In this document: positions 26,244 to 34,014 of the stretch, in pieces
Numbering within the stretch: the stretch's first letter is position 1
Layout of the letters: each line of letters starts with the position of its first letter
Assembly (NCBI GenBank): GCA_021778125.1
Contig: JAJYCT010000016.1
Coordinates: 1-34,014 of the forward strand
Source of the DNA: Myxococcales bacterium
Lineage (GTDB): Bacteria; Myxococcota_A; Polyangia; Polyangiales; Polyangiaceae
Direction of reading: 5' to 3'
DNA length: 34,014 nucleotides
Program-made: the position numbers and the translations under genes
Notes under the pieces: generated by a model
What the model was told of the DNA's origin: nothing
The model's database searches: none
What the model saw: the letters and a program-made list of their open reading frames with translations, nothing else

Positions 26244-28919
26244 TCAAGGGCGCCGGGCGCGCGCGAGTCCCTTGCGCAGCTCTTCGAGGGCGAGCATGCC
26301 CGCGGCGAAGGGGAGGAGGAAGAGCCACACCGGAGCGGCGAGCGGCGCCGTGCCGAGGAGAAAGTTGCCCCAGGGCGTGTAGTTGAAGAGCAGCAGCGCC
26401 GCGACCTCGAGCGCCACGCCGGTCAGGATCATCCAGTTGCCGCCGAGGCCCGTCGCGATCGAGCGCCGGGCGCTCCGGCAGGCGAACACGTTGACGATCT
26501 GCATCACGACGATGGCGCTGAGGCACGCCGTCGTGGCCTGCAGGTAGAGCGGATCACGCGGCGCGAGCGGCTGGCCGTGGACCCAGCCCCCCCGGTGGAG
26601 CACGAAGAAGAACGCCGCCATGGCGGCCGCGGCCTCGATCGGCCCGAGGAACAGGTAGGCGCGCAGCGCCAGCGGCAGGTCCAGCAGCCGCTCGCCCTGC
26701 GGCCGCGGAGGATGCGACATCGTCCCGGGGGCGGGCTTCTCGGTTCCAAGGCCGAGCGTGGTGAGCGAGTCGGACCCCATGTCGATGGCCAGCACCTGGA
26801 TCGGCGTCAACGCGAGCGGGATCCGGAAGAGGACCAGGCCCAGGTACGGCACGAGCTCGGCCACGTTGTGGACGAGGACGTAGGTGAGAAACTTCCGGAT
26901 GTTGTCGAAGACGGCGCGCCCCTCCTCGACCGCGTTCACGATGCTGGCGAAGTTGTCGTCGAGCAGCACGACGTCGGCCGCCGCCTTGGCGACGTCGGTG
27001 CCCGCGATCCCCATGGCGATGCCGATGTGGGCGTTCTTGAGCGCCGGCGCGTCGTTCACGCCGTCGCCCGTCACGGCGACGATCTGCTTCTTGCTCTTCA
27101 GGGCCTCGACGATGCGCATCTTCTGGTCGGCGCTGACGCGCGCGAAGATCACCTCGGGCGCGTCGAGCAGCAGCATCAGCTGGATCGGCGACAGGCTGCG
27201 CAGGGCCTCGCCGGTCACCACGACCGGGCGCTCGGAGCGGGTGAGCCCGATCTCGCGGGCGATCGCCCGGGCCGTGTCGGGGTGATCGCCGGTGACCATG
27301 ATCACCTTGATCCCGGCCTCGCGGCACCTGCGGATCGCGTCGGGCACCTCGGGGCGCGGCGGGTCTTCCAGGCCCACGGACCCCGTGAACACGAGGTCCT
27401 GCTCCGCGCTCTCGTGCTCCCACTGCGCCGCGAGCGAGCGGTACGCGAAGGCGAGGACTCGGAGGCCCTGCGTCGCCATCTCCTCCTGAGCCGCGAGCAC
27501 CTGTCCGCGCCGCGCGCCGTCGAGGGGCCGTTCGTCGCCGCCGACGAGGATCCTCGTGCAGAGCGGCAGGACCGCCTCGACCGCCCCCTTGCAGAGGAGC
27601 ACGGGGCCCTCGGGCAGCGCGTGCACCGTGGAAAGGCGCATGCGGTCGGCGTCGAACGGGATCTCGTCGAGCCTCGGATAGTCGTGCAGCTCCGGCAGGG
27701 CGCGCCGCGCCATCTCGACCAGCGCCACCTCCATCGGATCGCCGAGGAGCTCGGGCCGTCCGTCCTTCTCGGTCTCCTTGAGGTCGTGGCACAGGCGGGC
27801 CGTCAGCAGGAAGCGCCGGTGCTGCCGCGCGAGCTCGGGGCTCCGATCGAGCGAGGCCACCGAGTCGCGGGCCCCCGCGAAGAAGAGGCGCTTCACCGTC
27901 ATGTGGTTCTGCGTCAGCGTGCCCGTCTTGTCGGTGCAGATGACCGTCGTCGAGCCGAGCGCCTCGACGGCGGGCAGGTAGCGCACCAGGACGTGCCGCC
28001 TGGCCATGCGCTGGGTGGCCAGCACCAGCGACAGGGTCAGCGTCGGCAGCAGACCCTCGGGCACCATCGCGACGATGATCCCGATGGCGAAGATGAAGGC
28101 CTCCCAGAAGGAGACGCCGATCATCCACCCCACCGCGAAGAAGACGACGCCGATTCCGATCGCGAGGGACGCGATGAGGCGGCTCAGGTAGGCGAGCTGC
28201 CGGGTGAGCGGCGACACGGCCTCCCGGGCCGTCTGGGTGAGGTGCGCGATCTTGCCGAACTCGGTGTGCATCCCGGTCGCGAAGACGACGGCCTTGGCCT
28301 GGCCCGCGACCATCGAGGTGCCGGCGAGCACGACGTTCCGGGCGAAGATCGTCTCGTCGGCGTCCGAGGATCGCGTGTCTCGCGCCTTGGGCAGCGACTC
28401 GCCCGTGATGGCCGCGTTGTTGACGCGCACGCTGAAGGCCTCGGTCAGCCTGCAGTCGGCCGGGATGTCGTCGCCCTGCTCGAGGAGGACGATGTCACCG
28501 GGCACCAGCCCCTCGACCGAGACCTGCGCGACCTTCCCGTCGCGCATCACCTTCACCTGCTGCGGCAGCAGGCGGCGCAGCGCGGCGAGGGTCCGCTCGA
28601 CCCGGCGCTCTTGCCAGAACGTGAACACGCCGCTGATCCCTATGACCGCGACGATCGTGCCCCCGATCTTCGCCATGCCCTGGCCCGGAGCGCGCCACTC
28701 GGCCACGAACGCCAGCGCCGCCGCGGCCCACAGGATGAGCGAGAAGAACTGGACGAACGGCCGGAGCGCGCGCCGCCAGAGGGGCTCGCCGGCGATCTCG
28801 CGGACCCGGTTCGGGCCGAGCTCGCGCAGCCTGCGCTCGACCTCGGCCGTGGACAGCCCCCCGGGCGTACCGTGCACGCTGGCGATGGCTTCTGCAGCGG
28901 AGAGCCTCTGGATCTTCAT
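26244..28919 (-). CDS. P-type cation ATPase, type II (IIC-like)
   Basis: An 891-residue ion pump with the full P-type plan. It has an N-terminal cation-ATPase segment (GLSTAEVERRLRELGPNRV), the TGES dephosphorylation loop near residue 170, and the helix-4 ion site VAMVPEGLLPTLT. The phosphorylated Asp is in CTDKTGTLTQNH near 330, followed by KGAVEAVL in the nucleotide domain, MVTGDHPDTARAIA, and the hinge VTGDGVNDAPALK. Six C-terminal helices follow. The VPEGLL-to-VEALGSTTVICTDKTGT stretch and the GTEKPAPGTMSHPPR loop after helix 6 resemble Na+/K+-ATPase-type (IIC) pumps more than Ca2+ pumps. The ion is not proven; Na+, K+ or H+ are possible. It lies upstream of the N-ATPase genes on the same strand. 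Confidence 0.92.
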   Translation of the reverse strand: MKIQRLSAAEAIASVHGTPGGLSTAEVERRLRELGPNRVREIAGEPLWRRALRPFVQFFSLILWAAAALAFVAEWRAPGQGMAKIGGTIVAVIGISGVFTFWQERRVERTLAALRRLLPQQVKVMRDGKVAQVSVEGLVPGDIVLLEQGDDIPADCRLTEAFSVRVNNAAITGESLPKARDTRSSDADETIFARNVVLAGTSMVAGQAKAVVFATGMHTEFGKIAHLTQTAREAVSPLTRQLAYLSRLIASLAIGIGVVFFAVGWMIGVSFWEAFIFAIGIIVAMVPEGLLPTLTLSLVLATQRMARRHVLVRYLPAVEALGSTTVICTDKTGTLTQNHMTVKRLFFAGARDSVASLDRSPELARQHRRFLLTARLCHDLKETEKDGRPELLGDPMEVALVEMARRALPELHDYPRLDEIPFDADRMRLSTVHALPEGPVLLCKGAVEAVLPLCTRILVGGDERPLDGARRGQVLAAQEEMATQGLRVLAFAYRSLAAQWEHESAEQDLVFTGSVGLEDPPRPEVPDAIRRCREAGIKVIMVTGDHPDTARAIAREIGLTRSERPVVVTGEALRSLSPIQLMLLLDAPEVIFARVSADQKMRIVEALKSKKQIVAVTGDGVNDAPALKNAHIGIAMGIAGTDVAKAAADVVLLDDNFASIVNAVEEGRAVFDNIRKFLTYVLVHNVAELVPYLGLVLFRIPLALTPIQVLAIDMGSDSLTTLGLGTEKPAPGTMSHPPRPQGERLLDLPLALRAYLFLGPIEAAAAMAAFFFVLHRGGWVHGQPLAPRDPLYLQATTACLSAIVVMQIVNVFACRSARRSIATGLGGNWMILTGVALEVAALLLFNYTPWGNFLLGTAPLAAPVWLFLLPFAAGMLALEELRKGLARARRP

Positions 28920-28979
28920 GCTCGACGGCGGCGCGCCAGCTCCGCCCGGGGGCAGAGCATCGGGTGGGGCGGACGTCCG

Positions 28980-29006
28980 CGTGCAGGGTCGTGCAAGAGC
29001 CGTGCA
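28980..29006. repeat. Three helically phased CGTGCA direct repeats
   Basis: CGTGCA occurs at 28980-28985, 28990-28995 and 29001-29006, spaced 10 and 11 bases, so all three face the same side of the helix. They lie about 60-90 bases before the P-type ATPase start, in the divergent control region. Such spacing is typical of binding sites for a regulator that stacks along DNA; which one is unknown. Confidence 0.4.
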
Positions 29007-29007
29007 A
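28992..29007 (-). promoter_or_regulatory. Sigma-54-like promoter facing the P-type ATPase
   Basis: On the minus strand TTGCAC-GGCTC-TTGCA matches the sigma-54 pattern TGGCAC-N5-TTGCA with one change: the first G of the -24 GG is T. Transcription would begin near 28981, leaving a 60-base leader before the pump start at 28919. It overlaps the phased repeats, so part of the match comes from them. GG is normally the most conserved part of this promoter, so this is a weak call. Confidence 0.25.
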
Positions 29008-29134
29008 CCGCGACGAAGCTTCCCCCCGAGGCGGTGGATGGTGCCGGCGGAAGCGAGGGCGCACACGCGACGCCCGCGCCCGGCGTCGCGCCAAACTGCG
29101 CCACCCAGATCACCGAAATATCCAGCATCCGTTG

Positions 29135-29150
29135 CGGCACGCCCGTTGCT
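29135..29150 (+). promoter_or_regulatory. Sigma-54-like element before the lipoprotein gene
   Basis: CGGCACG-CCCG-TTGCT fits TGGCACG-N4-TTGCW with only the first base changed and the correct ten bases between GG and GC. The predicted start of transcription (about 29161) would fall just before the ATG at 29164 and after the GGAGGG ribosome-binding site (29153-29158). That conflicts with the start I annotate, unless translation begins at the in-frame GTG at 29200. The rest of 28920-29163 holds no gene. Confidence 0.25.
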
Positions 29151-29163
29151 CTGGAGGGCTGCC

Positions 29164-30195
29164 ATGACCTCTCCTTGTGCCGTGCCCCTCGCGACGGTCG
29201 TGCGGTGTAGGCCGGCCGCGAGCCCCGCCGTCGGCGTCTTGCTCGTGCTCGCCGCTGCCGCGTGCGGCTCCGGCTCGGCGACGCCAGGCACGGGCGGCGG
29301 TTCCGACGGCGGAGGCTCCGGCTCGGGGGGCGGCAGCGGGAGCGGGAGCGGCGGAGCCGATTCCGGCAGCGCGCTCTCGCAGCAGGTCGTGTGGCCCCTC
29401 AGCGCGCAGGCCAACGTGCTCGGCAACAACCTGCAGATCGACGTCGAGAACATGTACGGCTACGCGACGTCCGGGATGACGCCGCTGGGCGACGTGGCGT
29501 CGCTCGCGAAGACCGTCGACGACACGCTCACCGCGCTGTCCACGTCGGCGTGCTCCAGCGACTCGAAGGCTGCCGACGCCGCCTCCGCGTCGCGGGCCCT
29601 CCTGGACTTCGTGCAGGCGCTGCCGGCCGGCGGCGGAAGCAGCTCGATGCTCACGGCGCAGGAGTCGAAGGAGGAGCAGCTGGCATCCGCCCTGCGCTCG
29701 GCGATCACGGCGTCGCCTTGCGTGAGCCAGCTCACGCCGGCCACCGGAGCGACCCCTCCCGCGAGCGGCTCCCAGCTGGCGAGCGCCGTCTCGGTCAGCG
29801 ACGCCGCAGGCACCGGCGGCACGGAGGTCGCGATCCCCGTCGGCGCCTCGCATGCCTATCCCGCCATCGCGGTCGCGAACCTGGGCGCCGCTCCGCTGTC
29901 GTTCAACGCGATCACGATCGGCTACGTCGACGGCACCTCGCGATCCATCGGATTCGGCAGCTACCCCGGCGACGGCACGAGCACGATGATCTCGGGCGCC
30001 GCCGATCTGGCCGGCGGCTCCTCGCTCCTCGTCGACGTGGACGCGCGCGTTCTGCGGACGGTCACGCTCGTGGGGGCGTCCGTCGGTTGCCCCGAGCCGC
30101 CCGCGGGGAGCGATGGGGGTGGCGGGGGCGGCGCGCCTTGCTCCGGCTCGGTCTCGATCATCGGACTCGCGGCGGGCAACGGTCTGTCGCCCTGA
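29164..30195 (+). CDS. Uncharacterised lipoprotein with Gly/Ser linker
   Basis: A 343-residue lipoprotein with no recognised domain. The signal (AVGVLLVLAAAAC) ends in a lipobox with the modified Cys near residue 34. About 35 residues of Gly/Ser linker follow. A helical segment (about 75-190) has paired cysteines, for example STSACSSDSKAADA and TASPCVSQL. A beta-rich C-terminal part follows (VAIPVGASHAYPAIAVANLG, SFNAITIGYVDG), which could be an Ig-like fold. It should sit in the outer membrane or periplasm. The ATG at 29164 has GGAGGG five bases upstream. A GTG at 29200 would give a more usual 22-residue signal. It is divergent from the P-type ATPase, with 244 bases between them, and lies 99 bases before the efflux operon. 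Confidence 0.75.
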   Translation: MTSPCAVPLATVVRCRPAASPAVGVLLVLAAAACGSGSATPGTGGGSDGGGSGSGGGSGSGSGGADSGSALSQQVVWPLSAQANVLGNNLQIDVENMYGYATSGMTPLGDVASLAKTVDDTLTALSTSACSSDSKAADAASASRALLDFVQALPAGGGSSSMLTAQESKEEQLASALRSAITASPCVSQLTPATGATPPASGSQLASAVSVSDAAGTGGTEVAIPVGASHAYPAIAVANLGAAPLSFNAITIGYVDGTSRSIGFGSYPGDGTSTMISGAADLAGGSSLLVDVDARVLRTVTLVGASVGCPEPPAGSDGGGGGGAPCSGSVSIIGLAAGNGLSP

Positions 30196-30229
30196 GTCGC
30201 CCGAGCCGCTGCCACATCGCAACAGTCCG

Positions 30230-30258
30230 CCCCGGTCGAGCATCGAACGGCGACGGGG
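30230..30258 (+). other. Imperfect hairpin before the efflux operon
   Basis: CCCCGGTCG (30230-30238) pairs with CGACGGGG (30251-30258), leaving one bulged G and a 12-base loop. It lies 35 bases after the lipoprotein stop and 36 before the efflux operon. It could end the first transcript or lie in the leader of the second. No clear promoter boxes were seen in the 99-base gap. Confidence 0.25.
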
Positions 30259-30294
30259 AGGTTTCGCCAGAGGTAGCTTGACGCCCCGGTGCAC

Positions 30295-31704
30295 ATGAAT
30301 CCTCGAGCCCATGCCCTCCGTGGCCAGGCCCCTTTGCCCCGGGCGCGCCTGTCTGTCGCCTTCGGTCTTGCCGCCCTCGCTGGCGTTCTGGCGACCGCGA
30401 CCGCGCGGGCGCAGCCCGCCGAGGAGGCGGGGTACCGGCCGCCGCCGGTCTCCGACGCCATGCTCGCGCCGCCCCCTGCCGCTCCGCGCCAGGTAGGCTC
30501 GTGGGACGAGGCGCTCGCGCTGCTCCGCGCCCACTCGCCGGACTACGTCACGACCTACGAGACCGTCGTCCGGGCGCAGGCGCAGTCGCGCGCGGCGCTC
30601 GCCGCCGTCTTGCCCACCCTGAACGCCCAGGGCAGCTACGTCCACCAGTTCTTCACCGAGACCATCCCGTTCGGCGCGGCGAGCTTCTTGTCCCCGCCGC
30701 CCGACGTGTTCGCCGTCGGCGCGACGCTGCAGTGGAACATCCTCAGCCCACGGGCGCTCTACGCCGTCGGCACGGCGCGCGAGAACGTCCGGGCCGCGGC
30801 GCTGTCGTTCGAGGACAGGCGGCGCACCATCGCCCTGACGGTGGTAGACGCGATGCTCGCGACGCTCGCGGCCACGCGCGTCGCCGAGCTGAACCGGGTG
30901 GGCCTGCGCTCCGCGCTCGAGCGCCTGGTGCTCACGCAGACACGGTTGCAGTACGGGCAGGGCACCCCGCTCGACGTCGATCGGGCGCAGCAAGACGTCG
31001 CGGCGGCGCGCGCGCAGCTCATCGGCGGCGACGAGTCCCTCCTGCAGTCGCGCGAGGCGCTCGGCGCCGCGCTGGGGTCCACCACGGCCATCGCCGCGCC
31101 CGGCGACCTCCGCCTCGACGAGTTCGAGGCCGCGGTCGCGCGCACGTGCCGTCTCAACGAGGACATCGAACGGCGGCCGGACGTCGCTGCGGCGCGCCTG
31201 CGGGCCGAGATCGCCGAGCGCGGAGTGCACGACGCAGAGCTCATCTTCTCGCCGTCCCTGGCCGTGGGCTCCGCGCTGTCGACGGCAACGGTCACGACCC
31301 TGGCGCCGCTCACCCAGTGGAGCGTGCAGGCGGTGCTCAGCGTGCCGCTCTACGATGGGGGCCTGCGCTATGCGGCGCTCAAGGACAGCCATGCTGCCCT
31401 CGAACAGGCGCGTCAGGCCCTCGTCGCGTCGCGCGTGGGCGCGGTCGTTTCGGCCGCCCAGGCCCAGCGCTCGGTCGTCGTCTACGAGGCCTCGCGCCAG
31501 GTGGCGCAGGAGCAGCGCGATCTGGCCGCGCGCATCGACCAGCGCACGCGCGAGGGCTATGCCCGGGGCGCCGGTACCAGCCTCGATCTCGTGGTGTCCG
31601 CCCAGTCGCTGCGTCAGTCCGAGATCAACCTCGTGCTGCTCGAGGTCCAGGTGGGCGAGGCGCGCGCAGGCGCCGTCCTCGCCAACGCAGAGTGCATCTA
31701 TTGA
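30295..31704 (+). CDS. TolC-like outer-membrane efflux protein
   Basis: A 469-residue outer-membrane factor of the TolC/OprM type. It has a signal peptide ending near ARAQPAEE (about residue 38). Two repeated halves of long helices separated by beta strands follow, each with the family's pattern: SWDEALALLRAHSPDYVTTY at the first helix, FAVGATLQWNILSPRALYAV strand, YGQGTPLDVDRAQQDVAAAR; and in the second half WSVQAVLSVPLYDGGLRYAA and YARGAGTSLDLVVSAQSLRQ. Trimers form the exit duct through the outer membrane. ATG at 30295 is preferred; an in-frame GTG lies six bases upstream. The membrane-fusion gene follows after two bases. Confidence 0.92.
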   Translation: MNPRAHALRGQAPLPRARLSVAFGLAALAGVLATATARAQPAEEAGYRPPPVSDAMLAPPPAAPRQVGSWDEALALLRAHSPDYVTTYETVVRAQAQSRAALAAVLPTLNAQGSYVHQFFTETIPFGAASFLSPPPDVFAVGATLQWNILSPRALYAVGTARENVRAAALSFEDRRRTIALTVVDAMLATLAATRVAELNRVGLRSALERLVLTQTRLQYGQGTPLDVDRAQQDVAAARAQLIGGDESLLQSREALGAALGSTTAIAAPGDLRLDEFEAAVARTCRLNEDIERRPDVAAARLRAEIAERGVHDAELIFSPSLAVGSALSTATVTTLAPLTQWSVQAVLSVPLYDGGLRYAALKDSHAALEQARQALVASRVGAVVSAAQAQRSVVVYEASRQVAQEQRDLAARIDQRTREGYARGAGTSLDLVVSAQSLRQSEINLVLLEVQVGEARAGAVLANAECIY

Positions 31705-31706
31705 AC

Positions 31707-32918
31707 ATGGCGACCCTCCCGCGCATCGCCCGCGCTTGCTCCTTGGCCCTGGTCCCGGGCGCCATCGCCCTCGCGGCGTGCGCCCCGAAGAAGGCGCCGC
31801 CCACCTCCGGGCCTCCGCTGGTGCTCGTGTCGCCCGTGCAGCGCCGCGACGTGGCCCTCTACATCGAGGCCGTGGCCAGCCTCGACGGGTACGTGAACGC
31901 CGACATCCGGGCGCGCGTGAAGGGCTACCTCAAGTCGCAGACGTACAAGGATGGATCGCCGGTCAAGAACGGGCAGCGGCTCTTCACGATCGAGCCTGCA
32001 GACTATGCGGCCGCCGTCAGCGTGGCGCGCGCCAACGTGACCCGGGCGAAGGTCGCGCAGGCGCACAACAAGGTGCAGCTCGAGCGCGACCAGGGGCTGC
32101 TCGAGACCGGGATGCTCTCTCAGCAGGACCTCGACAACGCGGCGGCGAACCTCGCCGACGCCGACGGCCAGCTGCAGGCGGCGCAGGCGCAGCTCGATCA
32201 GGCCGCCCTCAACCTGTCGTACACGCAGGTCACCTCGCCCATCGACGGCGTCGCCGGCCTCGCCCTCGTGCGCGTGGGAAACCTCGTGGGCCAGGACGGG
32301 CCGACCTTGCTCACGACGGTGTCTCAGCTCGATCCCATCCGCGTCAACTTCCCGATGAGCGAGAGCGACTACATCAGGTACCGCGATCGCCTGGGTCACA
32401 TGGAGAAGCGCGACCTCGCCTGGGCCCGCAAGCAGTTCGCGAAGCTCGAGACCGGCGAGGTCACCGACCAGGACGATCCCGGCGTGGAGCTCGTGCTGGC
32501 CGACGGCAGCGTCTACGCGCACCGCGGCGTCATCGTCACGGCGAACCGTCAGATCGACTCGAGCACCGGCACCATCCAGATCCAGGCCCTGCTGCCGAAC
32601 TCGGACGGCGCGCTGCGCCCCGGCGCCTACGGACAGGTACGCATCAAGCGCCGCGACGCGGGGAAGGATGCGCTCGTGGTGCCCGAGAAGGCGCTCATCT
32701 CGGTGCAGGGCACGTACTCGGTCGGAGTGGTGGGGCCCGACGGCAAGGTGCAGCTGCGCCGCGTCGAGGTGGGGGCGAGCGCCCGGGGCATGCGCGTCAT
32801 CGTCTCCGGCGTGGCCGAGGGAGATCAGGTCGTGGTCGACGGCGTGCAGAAGATCTCCGACGGCGCCGTCGTCGACGCGAAGCCCGCGCCGCCCGCCGCT
32901 GGCCAATCCAGGGACTGA
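31707..32918 (+). CDS. RND efflux membrane-fusion lipoprotein (AcrA/MexA-like)
   Basis: A 403-residue periplasmic adaptor. The signal ends in a lipobox ALAAC near residue 25. The parts follow in family order: a lipoyl half (YIEAVASLDGYVNADIRARV, GYLKSQTYKDGSPVKNGQ), an alpha-helical hairpin (about 105-165, rich in Ala/Gln), the second lipoyl half with APIDG-like TSPIDGVAGLALVRVG, then a beta-barrel and the membrane-proximal domain (LRPGAYGQVRI, VPEKALISVQG, VVDGVQKISDG). It links the pump to the outer-membrane duct. It begins two bases after the TolC-like stop, or at a TTG overlapping it, and the pump gene follows after 18 bases. Confidence 0.93.
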   Translation: MATLPRIARACSLALVPGAIALAACAPKKAPPTSGPPLVLVSPVQRRDVALYIEAVASLDGYVNADIRARVKGYLKSQTYKDGSPVKNGQRLFTIEPADYAAAVSVARANVTRAKVAQAHNKVQLERDQGLLETGMLSQQDLDNAAANLADADGQLQAAQAQLDQAALNLSYTQVTSPIDGVAGLALVRVGNLVGQDGPTLLTTVSQLDPIRVNFPMSESDYIRYRDRLGHMEKRDLAWARKQFAKLETGEVTDQDDPGVELVLADGSVYAHRGVIVTANRQIDSSTGTIQIQALLPNSDGALRPGAYGQVRIKRRDAGKDALVVPEKALISVQGTYSVGVVGPDGKVQLRRVEVGASARGMRVIVSGVAEGDQVVVDGVQKISDGAVVDAKPAPPAAGQSRD

Positions 32919-32936
32919 GCGGTCGAGGAAACGCCC

Positions 32937-34014
32937 GTGTCCAACTTCTTCATCCGCCGGCCGATCGTGGCGATGGTCATCGCGATCCTCACCATCCTGC
33001 TCGGTGTGGTCTCGCTCCTCGGGCTGCCCATCGCGCAGTTTCCCCAGATCCTGCCGCCGCAGGTGAACCTGACCACCACGTACACGGGCGCCGACGCGCT
33101 CACGATCGAGCAGTCGGTGGCGACCCCCATCGAGCAGCAGATGAACGGCGTCGACCGGTCCTTGTACATCCAGTCGACCAACGCCAACGACGGCTCGATG
33201 AACCAGGTGGTCACCTTCGACGTGGGGACGGACGTCGACGTCGACAACGTCCTGGTCAACAACCGCTACTCGCAGGCGCAGCCGTTTCTGCCGCAAGACG
33301 TCAAGAACTTCGGCGTCACGATCAAGAAGTCGCTCGCCTTCCCGCTCATCGTCATCTCGCTCTACGCCCCCGGCGGCCGCTACGATCCGACGTTTCTCGC
33401 CAACTACGCGCTCATCAACATCAACGACGCCCTCCTGCGCGTGAAGGGCGTGGGCGACATCCGCAACCTCGGGGCCGCCGACTACTCGATGCGCATGTGG
33501 CTCAAGCCCGACCTGCTCGCGCGTCTGGGCCTGACGGTCACCGACGTGCAGAACGCGCTCCGGCAGCAGAACGTCGTCAACCCCGCGGGCCAGGTCGGCG
33601 CCGAGCCCGCGCCCCCAGGGCAGCAGCTGACGTACACCGTTCGTGCCCAGGGACGCCTGGTCGAGCCCGCCGAGTTCGGCGACGTCGTGATCCGCGAGAA
33701 CCCCGACGGGTCGAGCGTGAAGGTCAAGGACGTCGCGCGCATCGAGCTCGGGGCGCTGACCTACCAGCAGTACGGCACCTTCAACGGCCAGCCCGCCGCC
33801 GTCATCGCCGCGTTCCAGACGCCGGGGTCCAACGCCCTCGACGTCGCCGACAACATCCGAAAGACGATGGCCGACCTGGCCACCCGCTTTCCTCCGGGGA
33901 TCAAGTACCAGGTGTCCCTCGACACCACCGCGCCCGTGAAGGCGGGCATTCGCGAGATCGTCGAGACCCTGCTCGAGGCCATCGCGCTGGTGGGGCTCGT
34001 GTTCTTCTTGTTTC
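32937..34014 (+). CDS. RND efflux pump, HAE1 (AcrB/MexB) type, 5' part
   Basis: The first 359 codons of an inner-membrane proton-driven drug exporter, cut by the window end (full proteins have about 1040 residues). The GTG start has GAGGAA six bases upstream, and the first residues are SNFFIRRPIVAMVIAILTIL, the classic first helix. The porter-domain motifs follow: YTGADALTIEQSVATPIEQQ, STNANDGSMNQVVTFDVGTD, VKGVGDIRNLGAADYSMRMW with LKPDLLARLGLT. The segment ends in helix 2 (EAIALVGLVFFLF). With the two genes before it, this forms a complete tripartite system. The substrate range cannot be deduced, and no dedicated repressor lies in the visible part. Confidence 0.95.
   Translation, partial: MSNFFIRRPIVAMVIAILTILLGVVSLLGLPIAQFPQILPPQVNLTTTYTGADALTIEQSVATPIEQQMNGVDRSLYIQSTNANDGSMNQVVTFDVGTDVDVDNVLVNNRYSQAQPFLPQDVKNFGVTIKKSLAFPLIVISLYAPGGRYDPTFLANYALININDALLRVKGVGDIRNLGAADYSMRMWLKPDLLARLGLTVTDVQNALRQQNVVNPAGQVGAEPAPPGQQLTYTVRAQGRLVEPAEFGDVVIRENPDGSSVKVKDVARIELGALTYQQYGTFNGQPAAVIAAFQTPGSNALDVADNIRKTMADLATRFPPGIKYQVSLDTTAPVKAGIREIVETLLEAIALVGLVFFLF

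Noticed and set aside
28980-29006. The phased repeats as a CRISPR-like array
   Set aside because: Units are only six bases with 4-5 base gaps; far too short for CRISPR.
25767-29210. An 1147-codon plus-strand frame opposite the P-type ATPase
   Set aside because: Low-complexity Arg/Gly/His translation; the minus strand has a complete P-type ATPase. High GC makes such antisense frames common.

Overview
The window is very GC-rich, gene-dense and almost free of intergenic space. It reads like a chromosome segment of a Myxococcota (myxobacterium-like) or related deltaproteobacterial organism. The clues are a Hanks-type Ser/Thr kinase with the HRDVSPQN catalytic loop and a single membrane helix before a Pro/Ala-rich tail, many lipoproteins with Gly/Ser linkers, a TolB-propeller/helical-repeat exported protein, frequent GTG starts and long runs of GTGA/ATGA overlaps. 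No rRNA, tRNA, CRISPR array, insertion sequence or phage gene was seen. The taxonomic call is an inference from gene style.

Layout. (1) 1-741, minus: the start of a groES-like co-chaperonin, preceded by a degenerate-thioredoxin/glutaredoxin hybrid. (2) 742-1141: a scar region in which the 5' end of a kinase gene (+) abuts the 5' end of a lipoprotein gene (-); then an intact Ser/Thr kinase (1142-2746, +). (3) 2828-7296, +: a five-gene overlapping operon of TetR regulator, fatty-acid-hydroxylase-type membrane enzyme, N-acyl-D-amino-acid deacylase-type amidohydrolase, TruC-like pseudouridine synthase (apparently CTG start) and a DTW-domain tRNA acp-transferase. (4) 7371-15651, +: GtrA-like membrane protein, a 1281-residue AsmA/YdbH-like envelope protein, a YdbL-like lipoprotein and a large secreted propeller/helical-repeat protein. 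This looks like a deltaproteobacterial version of the YdbH-YnbE-YdbL envelope lipid-homeostasis locus. A convergent hairpin at 15681-15705 closes it.

(5) 15712-28919, minus: an ion-transport and energy block. In transcription order it holds a type IIC-like P-type cation ATPase, a truncated possible atpR, atpB-atpE-atpF-atpA-atpG-atpD-atpC-atpQ of an N-type (horizontally mobile second) F-ATPase, an alpha-glucan phosphorylase whose ATG overlaps the atpQ stop, and a POT-family transporter lacking the usual ExxER motif. As I recall it, the usual N-ATPase order is D-C-Q-R-B-E-F-A-G. Here it is a circular permutation of that order, cut between Q and R, with intact overlapping junctions. This is the most unusual structure in the window. 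(6) 28920-29163: a divergent control region with helically phased CGTGCA repeats and two near-consensus sigma-54-like elements. (7) 29164-30195, +: an uncharacterised lipoprotein. (8) 30295-34014, +: a tripartite RND efflux operon (outer-membrane factor, membrane-fusion lipoprotein, HAE1-type pump cut by the window end).

Working hypothesis for the block in (5): ATP-driven cation export (P-type pump plus N-ATPase) is co-expressed with a glycogen-mobilising enzyme that supplies glucose-1-phosphate, and with a transporter that could use the ion gradient. The gene order and overlaps are seen directly; the physiological link is inferred.
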